A stretch of DNA of 64,000 nucleotides from Olsenella sp. An188. Lineage in GTDB: Bacteria > Actinomycetota > Coriobacteriia > Coriobacteriales > Atopobiaceae. The stretch lies in assembly GCF_002160255.1 (NCBI RefSeq), contig NZ_NFKF01000004.1, positions 124,001 to 188,000 of the forward strand. Reading direction: 5' to 3'. Position 1 is the first letter of the stretch. Every line of letters starts with the position of its first letter. The notes under the pieces were generated by a model that saw only the letters and a list, made by a program, of their open reading frames with translations, did no database searches and was not told the origin of the DNA. This document shows, piece after piece, positions 8,068 to 16,323 of the stretch. The position numbers and the translations under genes are program-made.

Positions 8068-9234
8068 ATGACCGCCGCCACCGCCCCCATCGAGCTCCCG
8101 CGCACCTTCGAGGAGTTCAACGAGCAGCGACGCCAGAGCTTCCTCAAGGTCAAGGACTTCAAGCAGGCCGGGGGCAGGCTCGTGGGCTACCTCTGCAGCT
8201 ACACGCCGCTCGAGGTGATCGACGCGGCCGGCGCCTCCGCGGTCGGGCTTTGCGGCACCTCCGACGAGGTCATCCCCGCGGCCGAGGAGGTCCTGCCGGC
8301 CAACCTCTGCCCGCTCGTCAAGTCGACCTACGGGTTCGCGTACTCGCAGAAGTGCCCGTTCACGCACTTCTCCGACCTCATCGTGGGCGAGACCACCTGC
8401 GACGGCAAGAAGAAGATGTACGAGCTGCTGGACGAGCTCAAGCCCACGCACATCCTGCACCTGCCGCAGGGCCGCTCCCGCGAGCACGAGCGCGAGGGCT
8501 GGTACCAGGAGGTCGTCGCCCTCAAGGAGGCCCTCGAGCGCACCTACGGCATCCGGATAGCCGACGACGACCTGCGTGAGGCCGCCCGCCTGCGCAACCG
8601 CCTGCGCCGCGCGACGCTCGCCCTCTTCGAGCTGCAGCGCTCCGATCCGCCCGCCATGAGCGGCGTAGAGCTCATGAGCACGATGTTCGCGGGTACCTTC
8701 AACTTTGACGTGCGCGCCTACGTGGAGAGCCTCGAGCGCCTCTGCGAGCAGCGCAGCGCGCAGGCGGCCGCGGGGGAGTCTGCCGTCAGTCCCGCGGCAA
8801 AGCGCATTCTGATCACGGGGTGCCCGGTGGGCGGCGTCATCGGGAAGGTCGGGGCCACCATAGAGCGCAACGGCGGCGTGGTGGTGTGCGAGGACGACTG
8901 CGGCGGCGAGCGCACCAACCGCTTCATGGTGGACGAGGACGCGCCGGACATCCTGCGCGCGATCGCCGAGCGCTACCTCAAGATCAACTGCTCGGTCATG
9001 ACGCCCAACGAGGACCGCTTTGTCGCCACGCGCGAGATGATCGAGAAGTATCGCGTGGACGGCGTCATCGAGTGCGTGCTCACGGCGTGCCACACCTTCA
9101 ACGTGGAGGCCGCGCGCATGGAGCGCGCCGTGGAGGCCGCCGGCGTGCCGTACATGAAGGTCGAGACCGACTACTCCTCCGGCGACCTCGGCCAGCTCGA
9201 GACGCGCATCGCCGCCTTCATCGAGACGCTCTAG
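8068..9234 (+). CDS. Double-cubane-cluster anaerobic reductase (2-hydroxyacyl-CoA dehydratase subunit family)
   Basis: 388 residues, one-subunit size as in the YjiM/DCCP family. Cysteines include [11 protein letters not shown] near residue 50, [11 protein letters not shown] and KCPFTHF near residues 78-100, ETTCDGKKK near 113, ITGCPVGG near 252, CEDDCGGER near 275, and a late VLTACHTF. These proteins carry a double-cubane [8Fe-9S] cluster and perform ATP-driven reductions of small molecules when loaded by an activase, which is encoded immediately downstream. The start at 8068 follows ACAGGAGGACCC; an upstream in-frame ATG at 8041 lacks a site. Why such a reductase sits within a selenium-molybdenum locus is unclear, and the substrate is not predictable. 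Confidence 0.85.
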   Translation: MTAATAPIELPRTFEEFNEQRRQSFLKVKDFKQAGGRLVGYLCSYTPLEVIDAAGASAVGLCGTSDEVIPAAEEVLPANLCPLVKSTYGFAYSQKCPFTHFSDLIVGETTCDGKKKMYELLDELKPTHILHLPQGRSREHEREGWYQEVVALKEALERTYGIRIADDDLREAARLRNRLRRATLALFELQRSDPPAMSGVELMSTMFAGTFNFDVRAYVESLERLCEQRSAQAAAGESAVSPAAKRILITGCPVGGVIGKVGATIERNGGVVVCEDDCGGERTNRFMVDEDAPDILRAIAERYLKINCSVMTPNEDRFVATREMIEKYRVDGVIECVLTACHTFNVEAARMERAVEAAGVPYMKVETDYSSGDLGQLETRIAAFIETL

Positions 9235-9245
9235 GGGAGGGGGAC

Positions 9246-10031
9246 GTGTCGTCCGGACGTCTGGGCATGGGCGTGGACATCGGGTCCACGGCCACGAAGG
9301 TCGCGGTGGTCGACGCCGACGGCGGCCTCGTGCGCACCGAGCTCATGCCCACCGGCTTCTCGAGCGTGGACGCCGCGGAGCGCGCCCGCGCCGTCCTCGA
9401 GGCGTGCAAAAGTGACAGGCACCTTTGCACGCCTGACGTGCGCGTGGTCGCCACCGGCTACGGGCGCGTCGCGGTGCCCTACGCGGACAAGGTGGTGACC
9501 GAGATCACCTGCCACGGCCGCGGCGCCGCGCGCCTGTTTGGACCCGAGGGCACCGTGATCGACGTGGGCGGTCAGGACACCAAGGTCATCCGCCTGCGCG
9601 CGGGGCGCGTGGCCAAGTTCGCCATGAACGACAAGTGCGCGGCGGGCACGGGGCGCTTCCTCGAGATCATGGCGGACCGCCTGGGCGTCTCGCAGGGGGA
9701 GCTCTCCGCGCTCGCCCGCGCCGGCGAGCCGACGAGGATCTCCAGCATGTGCACCGTCTTCGCGGAGAGCGAGGTCATCGGCCTTGTGGGCCGCGGAGAG
9801 CCGCGGGAGAACATCGCCAGCGGCGTGGTGGAGAGCGTCGTGGCGCGCGTGGCGACGCTGGCGGCCTCGTCGGGCGCCGCGGCGCCGTACTACCTGACGG
9901 GCGGGCTCTGCGACAATGGCTACGTGGTGGAGCGTCTGGCCGCGCTTCTCGGCGCCCCGGTGACGACCTGCCCCGAGGCGCGCTACGCCGGTGCGCTCGG
10001 GGCCGCGCTGACGGCGCTTGACATGGGTTAG
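9246..10031 (+). CDS. Acyl-CoA dehydratase activase (ATP-dependent reductase activator)
   Basis: 261 residues of the BadF/BadG/HgdC ASKHA ATPase family. Motifs include MGVDIGSTATKVAVV at residues 8-22, VIDVGGQDTKVIR near residue 104, the cluster-binding MNDKCAAGTGRFLE near residue 128, SSMCTVFAESEVIG near residue 162, and the late TGGLCDNGYV. The two conserved cysteines bind a bridging [4Fe-4S] cluster in the dimer. It would inject electrons at low potential into the double-cubane protein encoded 11 bases upstream. The GTG at 9246 is chosen because GGGGAGGGGGAC precedes it; the ATG of GMGVD is 21 bases later. Confidence 0.9.
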   Translation: MSSGRLGMGVDIGSTATKVAVVDADGGLVRTELMPTGFSSVDAAERARAVLEACKSDRHLCTPDVRVVATGYGRVAVPYADKVVTEITCHGRGAARLFGPEGTVIDVGGQDTKVIRLRAGRVAKFAMNDKCAAGTGRFLEIMADRLGVSQGELSALARAGEPTRISSMCTVFAESEVIGLVGRGEPRENIASGVVESVVARVATLAASSGAAAPYYLTGGLCDNGYVVERLAALLGAPVTTCPEARYAGALGAALTALDMG

Positions 10032-10119
10032 CGAGCGGCCGCGCGGGGAGGTCCTTCTCGCCGCGCGGGTCTGTGGGACGAGATGACGGTGGCCCCGCGG
10101 GGCCTGACGGGAGGCAGAC

Positions 10120-10770
10120 ATGGCAGAGACGGTGCTGACGATCGACGCGCGCGGCGACGCGTGCCCCATCCCGGTGGTGAAGACGCTCAAGGCGCTCGGC
10201 GCGCTTGCGGGCCCGGGCGCGGTGGAGACGCTCGTGGACAACGAGGTGGCCGTGCAGAACCTCACGCGCATGGGGGAGGGACGCGGCTGCGAGGTCGTGG
10301 TCGAGCAGCTCGGCCAGAAGGAGTGGCGCGTCACCGTGCGGGCCTCCGAGGCCGTCGTGGTGGGCTCCGGCGAGGCCGAGTCCGTGACCTGCGACGTGCC
10401 GGCGGGCGCTGACGGGGCCGCCGCGGCCGCCCCGCGCAACGTGGTGGTGGCCATCACGGCCGAGACCATGGGCACGGGCGACGACGAGCTGGGCCGCAAG
10501 CTCATGAAGGGCTTTGTCTTCGCGCTCACGCAGCTCGACGAGCTGCCGTCCTGCGTGCTGCTCTACAACGGCGGCGCGCACCTGAGCTGCGAGGGGTCGG
10601 ACGCCCTCGATGACCTGCGCGGCCTTGCCGAGTCGGGCGTGGAGGTCCTGACCTGCGGGACGTGCCTCGACCACTACGGGCTCACCGACCGCCTTGCCGT
10701 GGGCGAGGTCACCAACATGTACGTGATCGCGCAGCACCTGTGCGGCGCGAGCCACGTGGTGAGGCCGTAG
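10120..10770 (+). CDS. yedF: YedF, sulfurtransferase-like selenium metabolism protein
   Basis: 216 residues in two domains: a TusA-like N-terminus with the CPIPVVKT motif (Cys15) and a DsrE-like C-terminus ending in TCGTCLDHYGL near residue 180. This two-domain form is the selenium-linked YedF family (also called TIGR03527 type), proposed to carry or transfer selenium. It sits between the reductase pair and the DUF3343 gene, only 3 bases before the latter, and is probably co-transcribed. Biochemical function is inferred from domain relatives and genome context, not known directly. Confidence 0.9.
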   Translation: MAETVLTIDARGDACPIPVVKTLKALGALAGPGAVETLVDNEVAVQNLTRMGEGRGCEVVVEQLGQKEWRVTVRASEAVVVGSGEAESVTCDVPAGADGAAAAAPRNVVVAITAETMGTGDDELGRKLMKGFVFALTQLDELPSCVLLYNGGAHLSCEGSDALDDLRGLAESGVEVLTCGTCLDHYGLTDRLAVGEVTNMYVIAQHLCGASHVVRP

Positions 10771-10773
10771 GGC

Positions 10774-11028
10774 GTGGCGCGCGTGCGGGTGCCGTCGCTC
10801 GTGGTGAGCTTCCCCACCACCGCGGCGGCGATGGCGTGCGAGGAGTGCTGCGCCCGCCGCGGCCTGCCGGGCCGGATGATCCCCGTGCCGGGGGAGATCT
10901 CGGCCGGCTGCGGCCTGGCGTGGAAGGCGGCGCCGGAGCTGCGCGACGAGCTTGCCGCCGCGCTCGCGGTCGACGGCGTGCCCGTCGAGGACATGGCCGT
11001 GGTGGGGCTGCTCGAGTTCGTGCGGTAG
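10774..11028 (+). CDS. DUF3343 small protein, putative selenium/sulfur carrier
   Basis: 84 residues starting at GTG 10774. The pattern VSFPTTAAAMACEECCARRGLPGRMIPVP, with a CEECC cluster near residues 21-25 followed by SAGCGLAWK near residue 48, is typical of DUF3343 proteins, which co-occur with YedF and the class V aminotransferase in selenium-dependent hydroxylase loci. The vicinal cysteines suggest a chalcogen-binding or shuttling role; this is inference. It overlaps nothing and is tightly spaced after yedF. Confidence 0.8.
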   Translation: MARVRVPSLVVSFPTTAAAMACEECCARRGLPGRMIPVPGEISAGCGLAWKAAPELRDELAAALAVDGVPVEDMAVVGLLEFVR

Positions 11029-11068
11029 GGCGGCGGGGTCGCAGGGCCGCGGCGTGCGGCCCGAGTTT

Positions 11069-11179
11069 GTAGGCGCGAGACGACACTTTGCGGGGCAGAA
11101 GTGTCGTTTGGCTCCTACAGTCTGAGTTTGTAGGCACGAAACGACGTTTTTCTCGCCAAGAATGTCGTTTGGCTCCTAC
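11069..11179. repeat. Tandem pair of GTAGG...CGAC/GTCG...CTCCTAC stem-loops (family B)
   Basis: Two successive hairpins of about 50 bases (11069-11118 and 11130-11179). Each begins GTAGGC-CGA-ACGAC and ends GTCGTTTGGCTCCTAC. The second loop carries TTCTCGCCAAG. The same family recurs as a tandem pair at 39105-39215. Confidence 0.75.
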
Positions 11180-11228
11180 CGTTTGCTGTCCGTCAAGAAA
11201 CTGCCCGGCGAGAAGGACGTGAGGCCCG

Positions 11229-12377
11229 ATGATCTACCTGGACAACGCCGCGACTACGCTGCGCAAGCCGCGGCAGGTGGTGGACGCCGTGTGCGCGGCG
11301 CTGGGCGCGCTCGGAAACGCCGGGCGCGGCGCCGGTGCGGGCGCGCTCGACGCCGGGCGCGTGGTCTGGGGCTGCCGCGAGGCGGTCGCGCGCCTTCTGG
11401 GGTGCCTGCGCGCGGACCACGTGTGCTTCTCGGCAAACTCGACCGCGGCGCTCAACGCGGCGATATCCGGGCTGGTGGGGCCGGGGGAGCGCGTGGTCAC
11501 CACGGTGCTCGAGCACAACTCGGTGCTGCGGCCGCTCGCGCGCCTGGCCGACGAGCGCGGCGTGACGGTGGAGCACGCCGGCTGCGATGCCCATGGGTTT
11601 CTCGACATGGCCGAGCTGGAGCGCCTGGTGGTCCCGGGCACGCGCGCCGTGGTGGTGACGCACGCCTCCAACGTGACGGGCAACCTGGTCGACGTGGCGC
11701 GGGTGGCGCGGATCGCGCACGCCGTGGGGGCGCTGTGCGTGGTGGACGCCTCGCAGTCGGCGGGCGCGGTGCCCATTGACATGGCGGCCATGGGCCTCGA
11801 CGTGGTCTGTTTCACCGGGCACAAGGCGCTCATGGGCCCGCAGGGCACCGGCGGCATGGCGGTGGCCGAGGGCGTCGACGTGCGGCCGTGGGCCGAGGGC
11901 GGCACGGGGGTGCGCTCATTCGACCGGCGCCAGCCGGACGGCTGGCCCACGCGCCTCGAGGCGGGGACGGCCAACGCGCACGGCCTCGCGGGGCTCGCGG
12001 CGGGCGTGGCCTTCATCGAGGAACAGGGCGGCGCCGCCGTGGTGGGAGCGCGCGAGCACGAGCTGGCCTGGAGGCTCTACCGGGGCGTCTGCGGCGCCCC
12101 GGGCGTGAGGGTCTACGGCGGCTGGGACGTGGCGCCCGAGCGCTGCGGCTCCGTGGTGGCGCTTAACGTCGGGGCGCTGGACTCCGCCGAGGTCGCCGAC
12201 GCGCTGGAGGCCGGGTGGGGCGTCGCGTGCCGCGCCGGCGCCCACTGCGCGCCGCTCATGCACCGTGCGCTCGGGACCGAGCGCCAGGGGATCGTGCGGC
12301 TCAGCACCTCGTGGTTCTCCACCGAGGACGAGGTCGACGCCGCTGCCGCCGCGGTTCGCGAGATCGCCGCGGGGTAG
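11229..12377 (+). CDS. Class V aminotransferase, cysteine desulfurase-like, selenium-locus type
   Basis: 382 residues, fold-type I PLP enzyme. It starts MIYLDNAATT. The PLP lysine is K199 in CFTGHKALMGPQG, preceded by VVDASQSAG near residue 172, and a late CRAGAHCAPLMHR holds the cysteine expected near residue 340 for a persulfide or selenide. It matches the EF2568-type subfamily found in selenium-dependent molybdenum hydroxylase loci, where it likely mobilises sulfur or selenium from an amino acid for the Mo ligand. IscS/SufS house-keeping function is less likely given the neighbours. The ribosome site is weak (GCGAGAAGGACGTGAG), formed within a GGCGAGAAG motif. Confidence 0.85.
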   Translation: MIYLDNAATTLRKPRQVVDAVCAALGALGNAGRGAGAGALDAGRVVWGCREAVARLLGCLRADHVCFSANSTAALNAAISGLVGPGERVVTTVLEHNSVLRPLARLADERGVTVEHAGCDAHGFLDMAELERLVVPGTRAVVVTHASNVTGNLVDVARVARIAHAVGALCVVDASQSAGAVPIDMAAMGLDVVCFTGHKALMGPQGTGGMAVAEGVDVRPWAEGGTGVRSFDRRQPDGWPTRLEAGTANAHGLAGLAAGVAFIEEQGGAAVVGAREHELAWRLYRGVCGAPGVRVYGGWDVAPERCGSVVALNVGALDSAEVADALEAGWGVACRAGAHCAPLMHRALGTERQGIVRLSTSWFSTEDEVDAAAAAVREIAAG

Positions 12378-12456
12378 GGCCGCCCCTTCCCGCGCCTCTT
12401 CTCGCCGGCGCGTCGCGTGGCTCCGCCCTTCTCCCTCCCGCCTGCCTTCCCGCTTT

Positions 12457-12566
12457 CGCATCGTGTACACAGTTGCATCATTGATGCAAAGGCCGACACG
12501 CCGCCTACCTGCGGAAACGTTTCTGCGATGTGCGGAGCGGCGGCTGAGGGGGTGTACACGATCGCG
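12457..12566. repeat. Paired inverted CGCATCGTGTACAC elements (family E)
   Basis: CGCATCGTGTACAC at 12457-12470 is matched by GTGTACACGATCGCG at 12552-12566, spanning about 110 bases, with a smaller TGCATCATTGATGCA palindrome just inside the left arm. The same outer arms recur at 62554-62662. The rest of the 12378-12770 gap holds GGCGAGAAG motifs and the promoter region of the next gene but no gene. Confidence 0.65.
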
Positions 12567-12681
12567 AGAAGGGGCAAGGAGAGACGAGAAGGGGCGAGAA
12601 GAGGCGGGGCGTGGCGGGACGGCGTGCCGCCCGGGGGCGCTACGGCGCCGCTCGCAGCGCGGTGGCGCAGTGCCAAACTTA

Positions 12682-12700
12682 TTGTGAGGTATACTTACAA
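12682..12700 (+). promoter_or_regulatory. Candidate promoter/operator before yqeB-xdhC
   Basis: An imperfect palindrome TTGT-AG-N5-CT-ACAA overlaps a TATACT hexamer (12690-12695) about 75 bases before the start codon, in a rare AT-rich stretch. No clear -35 box is visible. A molybdate- or selenium-responsive regulator is possible but not shown. Confidence 0.35.
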
Positions 12701-12770
12701 CTTGGAATTGGGCGGGCGACGTCCACCGTTAGACTTATGAAAATATAACGCCTACGAGGGAGTTCGTTAG

Positions 12771-14696
12771 ATGCTGGTAGTGATCAGGGGTGCGGGGGAC
12801 ATCGCCACGGGCGTGGCGCTGCGCCTGCACCGCGCGGGGATGCGGGTCGTGATGTGCGACCTGCCCACCCCCACCTCCATCCGGCGCACCGTGTGCTTCT
12901 CCGAGGCCATCCGCCTGGGGGAGACGCGGGTCGAGGGCGTGCGCGGGGTGCTCTGCGCGGATGCCGCAACCGCGCGTGCCGTCGCGCGGGCGGGCGACGT
13001 GGCGGTGCTCGCGGACCCGGACGCGTCCTGCGTGGCAGAGCTCGCCCCGGACGCGCTCGTGGACGCGATCCTCGCCAAGCGAAACCTCGGCACGCGCCGC
13101 GGCATGGCGCCCGTCGTGGTGGGCGTGGGGCCCGGCTTCACCGCGCCCGTGGACTGCGACGCTGCGGTCGAGACGATGCGCGGCCACTACCTGGGCCGCG
13201 TCTACTACCAGGGGTCGCCGCTGCCCAACACGGCAGTGCCCGGCCTCATCGGCGGCTACGCGGGCGAGCGCGTGATGCGTGCGCCGGCCGACGGCGTCTT
13301 CGAGCCCTGCGTGGAGATCGGCGCCACGGTGCGCGCCGGGGACGTCTGCGCGCGCGTGGCCGGCGAGCCCATGTGCGCGACGATCGACGGCGTGGTGCGC
13401 GGCCTGCTCCAGGCCGGCGTGCGCGTGACGGCGGGCATGAAGTCCGGCGACGTGGACCCGCGCTGCCACCCGGAGTACATCGAGACCTCCTCCGACAAGG
13501 CGCTCGCCGTGGGCGGCGGCGTCCTCGAGGCGATACTTGCCCTCTCGGGCGGTGCCGCGGGCGACCGGGGCGAGAAGAACGACGCCCCCGCGCTCGGCGA
13601 CACCTTCTCCGACCAGGGCTTCGTTTCCGCCCTGCGAGACGAGCTCGCCGCGGGGCGCCGCGTGGCGCTGGCCAGCCTGCTCGCCACACGCGGCTCGATG
13701 CCGCGCCACGAGGGCGCGCGGCTGGCCGTGCTGGAGGACGGCCGCGTGCTCGGCACCGTGGGCGGCGGCAACGTGGAGCGCGTGGCCGAGTCCCGCGCCC
13801 GGGCACTTCTCGCCGGCGAGAAGAACGTGCAGCTTCCGGACGCTTCCGCGGCCCAAACCGACCGAAACCCGCACGCACCCGGAACCGCGCAGCTTCCGGA
13901 CGCTTCCGCGGCCCAAACCGACCGAAACCCGCACGCACCCGCGCTCGAGTGGCTCACCCGCGACGCCAACGACATGGCCTGCGGCGGGGACGCGCTTCTC
14001 GCCGTGCGCGCGCTCACGCCCGACGACCTCCCGACCCTCGAGGCGCTTCTTGGCGCGCTGGGGTCCCGCGGAGCCGCCACGCTCGAGGAGCTGTGGGCGG
14101 ACCCGTCCGCGCCCGAGCTCCGCGTGGCGACCGACGCCCGCCTTGCGCCCCGCGCGAGCTGGGACGAGGCGTCCGCCACCTACCGCGAGCCGGTCCTGGC
14201 GAGCGCGACCTGCCACGTCTTTGGCGCGGGCCACGTGGGCTCGGCGCTCGTGCCGCTGGCGGCGTCCATCGGCTACGAGGTGGCCGTCTACGACGACCGC
14301 CCGGAGGCCGCAGATCCCGCGCGCCTCCCGTCGGCGACGTCGGTGAGCTGCGGCTCGTTTGCCGACCTCGCCGCCGAGGCCAGGATCGGCGCGCATGACG
14401 CCGTGGTGGTGCTCACCCATGGCCACGCCGCCGACGAGACCGTTCTTCTCGCCGTGCTCGCGCGCGAGGCTCAGCCCGCCTACGTGGGCTGCATCGGGAG
14501 CCGCCGCAAGGCCGCGCTCGCCCGCGCCCGACTCGAGGCGGCCGGGATCCCCGCCGAGCGCGTTGCGTCCGTGCACCTGCCCATCGGCGAGGACATCCTC
14601 GCCGTCACGCCACAGGAGATAGCCGTCTCGATCGCGGCCCAGCTCATACGCTGCCGCGCCGGGCGGAGGACGCAAGGGGAAGGGACTCGCTCATGA
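12771..14696 (+). CDS. yqeB: YqeB-XdhC fusion: selenium-dependent Mo cofactor maturation protein
   Basis: 641 residues. Residues 1-275 are YqeB (VIRGAGDIATGVALRLHRAG at the start, GVGPGFTAP near residue 121, ETMRGHYLGRVYYQG near 140). Residues 290-635 are XdhC-like, with an RGSMPRHEGARL segment near 307, GTVGGGNVE near 327, VFGAGHVGSAL near 485, VLTHGHAADE near 545 and GCIGSRRK near 570. YqeB and XdhC act in preparing the (seleno)molybdenum cofactor for hydroxylases; here they are one chain. A foreign palindromic repeat lies in frame at residues 346-390. The gene overlaps modA by 4 bases. An alternative is two separate functions joined only for stoichiometry. Confidence 0.87.
   Translation: MLVVIRGAGDIATGVALRLHRAGMRVVMCDLPTPTSIRRTVCFSEAIRLGETRVEGVRGVLCADAATARAVARAGDVAVLADPDASCVAELAPDALVDAILAKRNLGTRRGMAPVVVGVGPGFTAPVDCDAAVETMRGHYLGRVYYQGSPLPNTAVPGLIGGYAGERVMRAPADGVFEPCVEIGATVRAGDVCARVAGEPMCATIDGVVRGLLQAGVRVTAGMKSGDVDPRCHPEYIETSSDKALAVGGGVLEAILALSGGAAGDRGEKNDAPALGDTFSDQGFVSALRDELAAGRRVALASLLATRGSMPRHEGARLAVLEDGRVLGTVGGGNVERVAESRARALLAGEKNVQLPDASAAQTDRNPHAPGTAQLPDASAAQTDRNPHAPALEWLTRDANDMACGGDALLAVRALTPDDLPTLEALLGALGSRGAATLEELWADPSAPELRVATDARLAPRASWDEASATYREPVLASATCHVFGAGHVGSALVPLAASIGYEVAVYDDRPEAADPARLPSATSVSCGSFADLAAEARIGAHDAVVVLTHGHAADETVLLAVLAREAQPAYVGCIGSRRKAALARARLEAAGIPAERVASVHLPIGEDILAVTPQEIAVSIAAQLIRCRAGRRTQGEGTRS
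13806..13941. repeat. In-frame insertion of a palindromic repeat (family D) with an inverted GGCGAGAAG pair, inside yqeB-xdhC
   Basis: CTTCTCGCC (13806-13814) and GGCGAGAAG (13815-13823) abut as an inverted pair. They are followed by a 53-base sequence present twice with a 60-base period (13829-13881 and 13889-13941), each a hairpin of the GTGC-GCTTCCGG.../...CCGAAACCCGCAC kind. It encodes two copies of QLPDASAAQTDRNPHAP. Length and period keep the frame. Confidence 0.85.
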
Positions 14697-15568
14697 GCAT
14701 GGACAGAAGGAGCTTCGTCGCTCTGATGGCCGGCACGACCGCCGCCGCCGCGCTCGCCGGCTGCGACTCCGGCTCGCCCTCGGGCGACGGCATGGACGCC
14801 CCCGCGGCCGACGCCACCTCCGGCGAGAAGACCCAGGTCGTCGTCTTTGCCGCCGCCTCCATGACCGAGAGCCTCACCAAGGCCGGCGACCTCTTCACGT
14901 CCGGGAGCCCCGAGTACGAGCTCTCGTTCAACTTCGACTCCTCGGGCACGCTCAAGACCCAGATCCAGGAGGGCGCGGACTGTGACGTGTTCATCTCGGC
15001 GGGCCAGCTCCAGATGGACCAGCTCGACGCCGAGGACGAGACCGGCAGCAACACCGAGGGCCTCGACCTCATCGACTCGGCCACGCGCTTCGACATCCTC
15101 GAGAACGAGGTCGTGCTCGTGGTGCCCGAGGGCAACCCCAAGGGCGTGGAGAGCTTCGACCAGCTCGCCGAGCTGCTCGCCGCCGGCGACGTCTTCATGG
15201 CGATGGGCAACTCCGACGTGCCGGTGGGCCAGTACACCCAGAAGATCCTCGCCTACTACGGCCTCTCCGAGGAGGAGCTCGCCGCCGCGGGCACGCTCAC
15301 GTACGGCTCCAACGTCAAGGAGGTCACCTCGCAGGTCTCCGAGGGCGCGGTGGACTGCGGCGTGGTCTACAAGACCGACGCCTTCTCGGCCGGCCTCACC
15401 GTGGTCGACTCCGCCACGGCCGAGATGTGCGGCCAGGTGGTCTACCCGGCCGCCGTGACCAAGAACGCCCCCAACCCGGACGCGGCGCAGGCCTTCCTCG
15501 ACTACCTCAAGGGCGACGAGGCCTCGGCGTGCTTCGAGGAGGTAGGCTTTACCCCGCTCGCCAACTAG
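14693..15568 (+). CDS. modA: Molybdate ABC transporter substrate-binding lipoprotein
   Basis: 291 residues. The signal DRRSFVALMAGTTAAAALAGC has a lipobox LAGC (Cys at residue 23), so the mature protein is lipid-anchored outside the membrane; the DRRSF start hints at Tat-like features. The body shows FAAASMTESL near residue 55, FNFDSSGTLKTQIQEGADCDVFIS near 83-106, and the late VTKNAPNPDAAQAFLDYL, all ModA hallmarks. It captures molybdate for the ModBC permease encoded next. Placement in the Mo-cofactor locus supports molybdate rather than sulfate. Start overlaps the stop of the fusion gene, implying coupling. Confidence 0.93.
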   Translation: MSMDRRSFVALMAGTTAAAALAGCDSGSPSGDGMDAPAADATSGEKTQVVVFAAASMTESLTKAGDLFTSGSPEYELSFNFDSSGTLKTQIQEGADCDVFISAGQLQMDQLDAEDETGSNTEGLDLIDSATRFDILENEVVLVVPEGNPKGVESFDQLAELLAAGDVFMAMGNSDVPVGQYTQKILAYYGLSEEELAAAGTLTYGSNVKEVTSQVSEGAVDCGVVYKTDAFSAGLTVVDSATAEMCGQVVYPAAVTKNAPNPDAAQAFLDYLKGDEASACFEEVGFTPLAN

Positions 15569-15633
15569 GGCAGTGGCCGGGGGCGGTCGGTGGCCGCCCC
15601 CCGATCGCCCCGCCCCACGGAGAAGGACCGCGC

Positions 15634-16323
15634 ATGGACTGGTACCCGCTCGTAAACTCGCTGCGCATCGCCGCCATCTCGACGGTGATCGTCTTCTTCC
15701 TGGGCGTCTGGCTCGCGAACCTCGTGGTCCGCGCGCCGCGCCTGGTGAAGGGCGTGCTCGACGTGATCCTCACGCTGCCGCTCGTGCTGCCGCCCACCGT
15801 GGTCGGCTACCTGCTGCTCATCCTGCTGGGCCCGCGCCGGCCGCTCGGCATGCTCGCCGCCGAGTTCCTGGACCTGCGGCTCACGATGACCTGGTACGCC
15901 GCGATCTTCGCCACGGTGGTGGTGAGCTTCCCGCTCATGTACCGCACTGCGCGCGGCGCCTTCGAGGCCTTCGACGAGACGCTCGCCGACGCCGGGCGCA
16001 CCCTCGGCCACTCCGAGCGCTGGGTCTTCTGGCGCGTCAAGATGCCCTGCTGCCTGCAGGGCATCGTGGCGGGCGCGGTCCTCGCGTTCGCGCGCGCCCT
16101 GGGCGAGTACGGCGCCACGTCCATGATCTGCGGCTACACGCCCGGCTCCACCGCCACGGTCTCCACGACGGTCTACCAGCTCTGGCGCACCGGCGACGAC
16201 GCGGGTGCCTTCGCGTGGGTCATGGTGAACCTCGCCATCTCCGCCGTGGTCCTTCTCGCCATGAACTGGTTCGAGGCCCGCGGGCGCGCGAGCTCCGCGG
16301 CGGCGCGGGGGGCGGCGCGATGA
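15634..16323 (+). CDS. modB: Molybdate ABC transporter permease
   Basis: 229 residues with about five membrane segments. The EAA loop appears as EAFDETLADAGRTLGHSERWVFWRVKMP near residues 113-140 and is followed by FARALGEYGATSMICGYTPG, typical of ModB. It forms the membrane channel of the ModABC importer. The ATG at 15634 follows CACGGAGAAGGACC. Its stop overlaps the modC start (ATGA), showing translational coupling. Confidence 0.94.
   Translation: MDWYPLVNSLRIAAISTVIVFFLGVWLANLVVRAPRLVKGVLDVILTLPLVLPPTVVGYLLLILLGPRRPLGMLAAEFLDLRLTMTWYAAIFATVVVSFPLMYRTARGAFEAFDETLADAGRTLGHSERWVFWRVKMPCCLQGIVAGAVLAFARALGEYGATSMICGYTPGSTATVSTTVYQLWRTGDDAGAFAWVMVNLAISAVVLLAMNWFEARGRASSAAARGAAR

Noticed and set aside
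12580-12770. A molybdenum cofactor riboswitch upstream of yqeB-xdhC or the mod genes
   Set aside because: I could not find the multi-stem Moco consensus; only simple dyads are visible.
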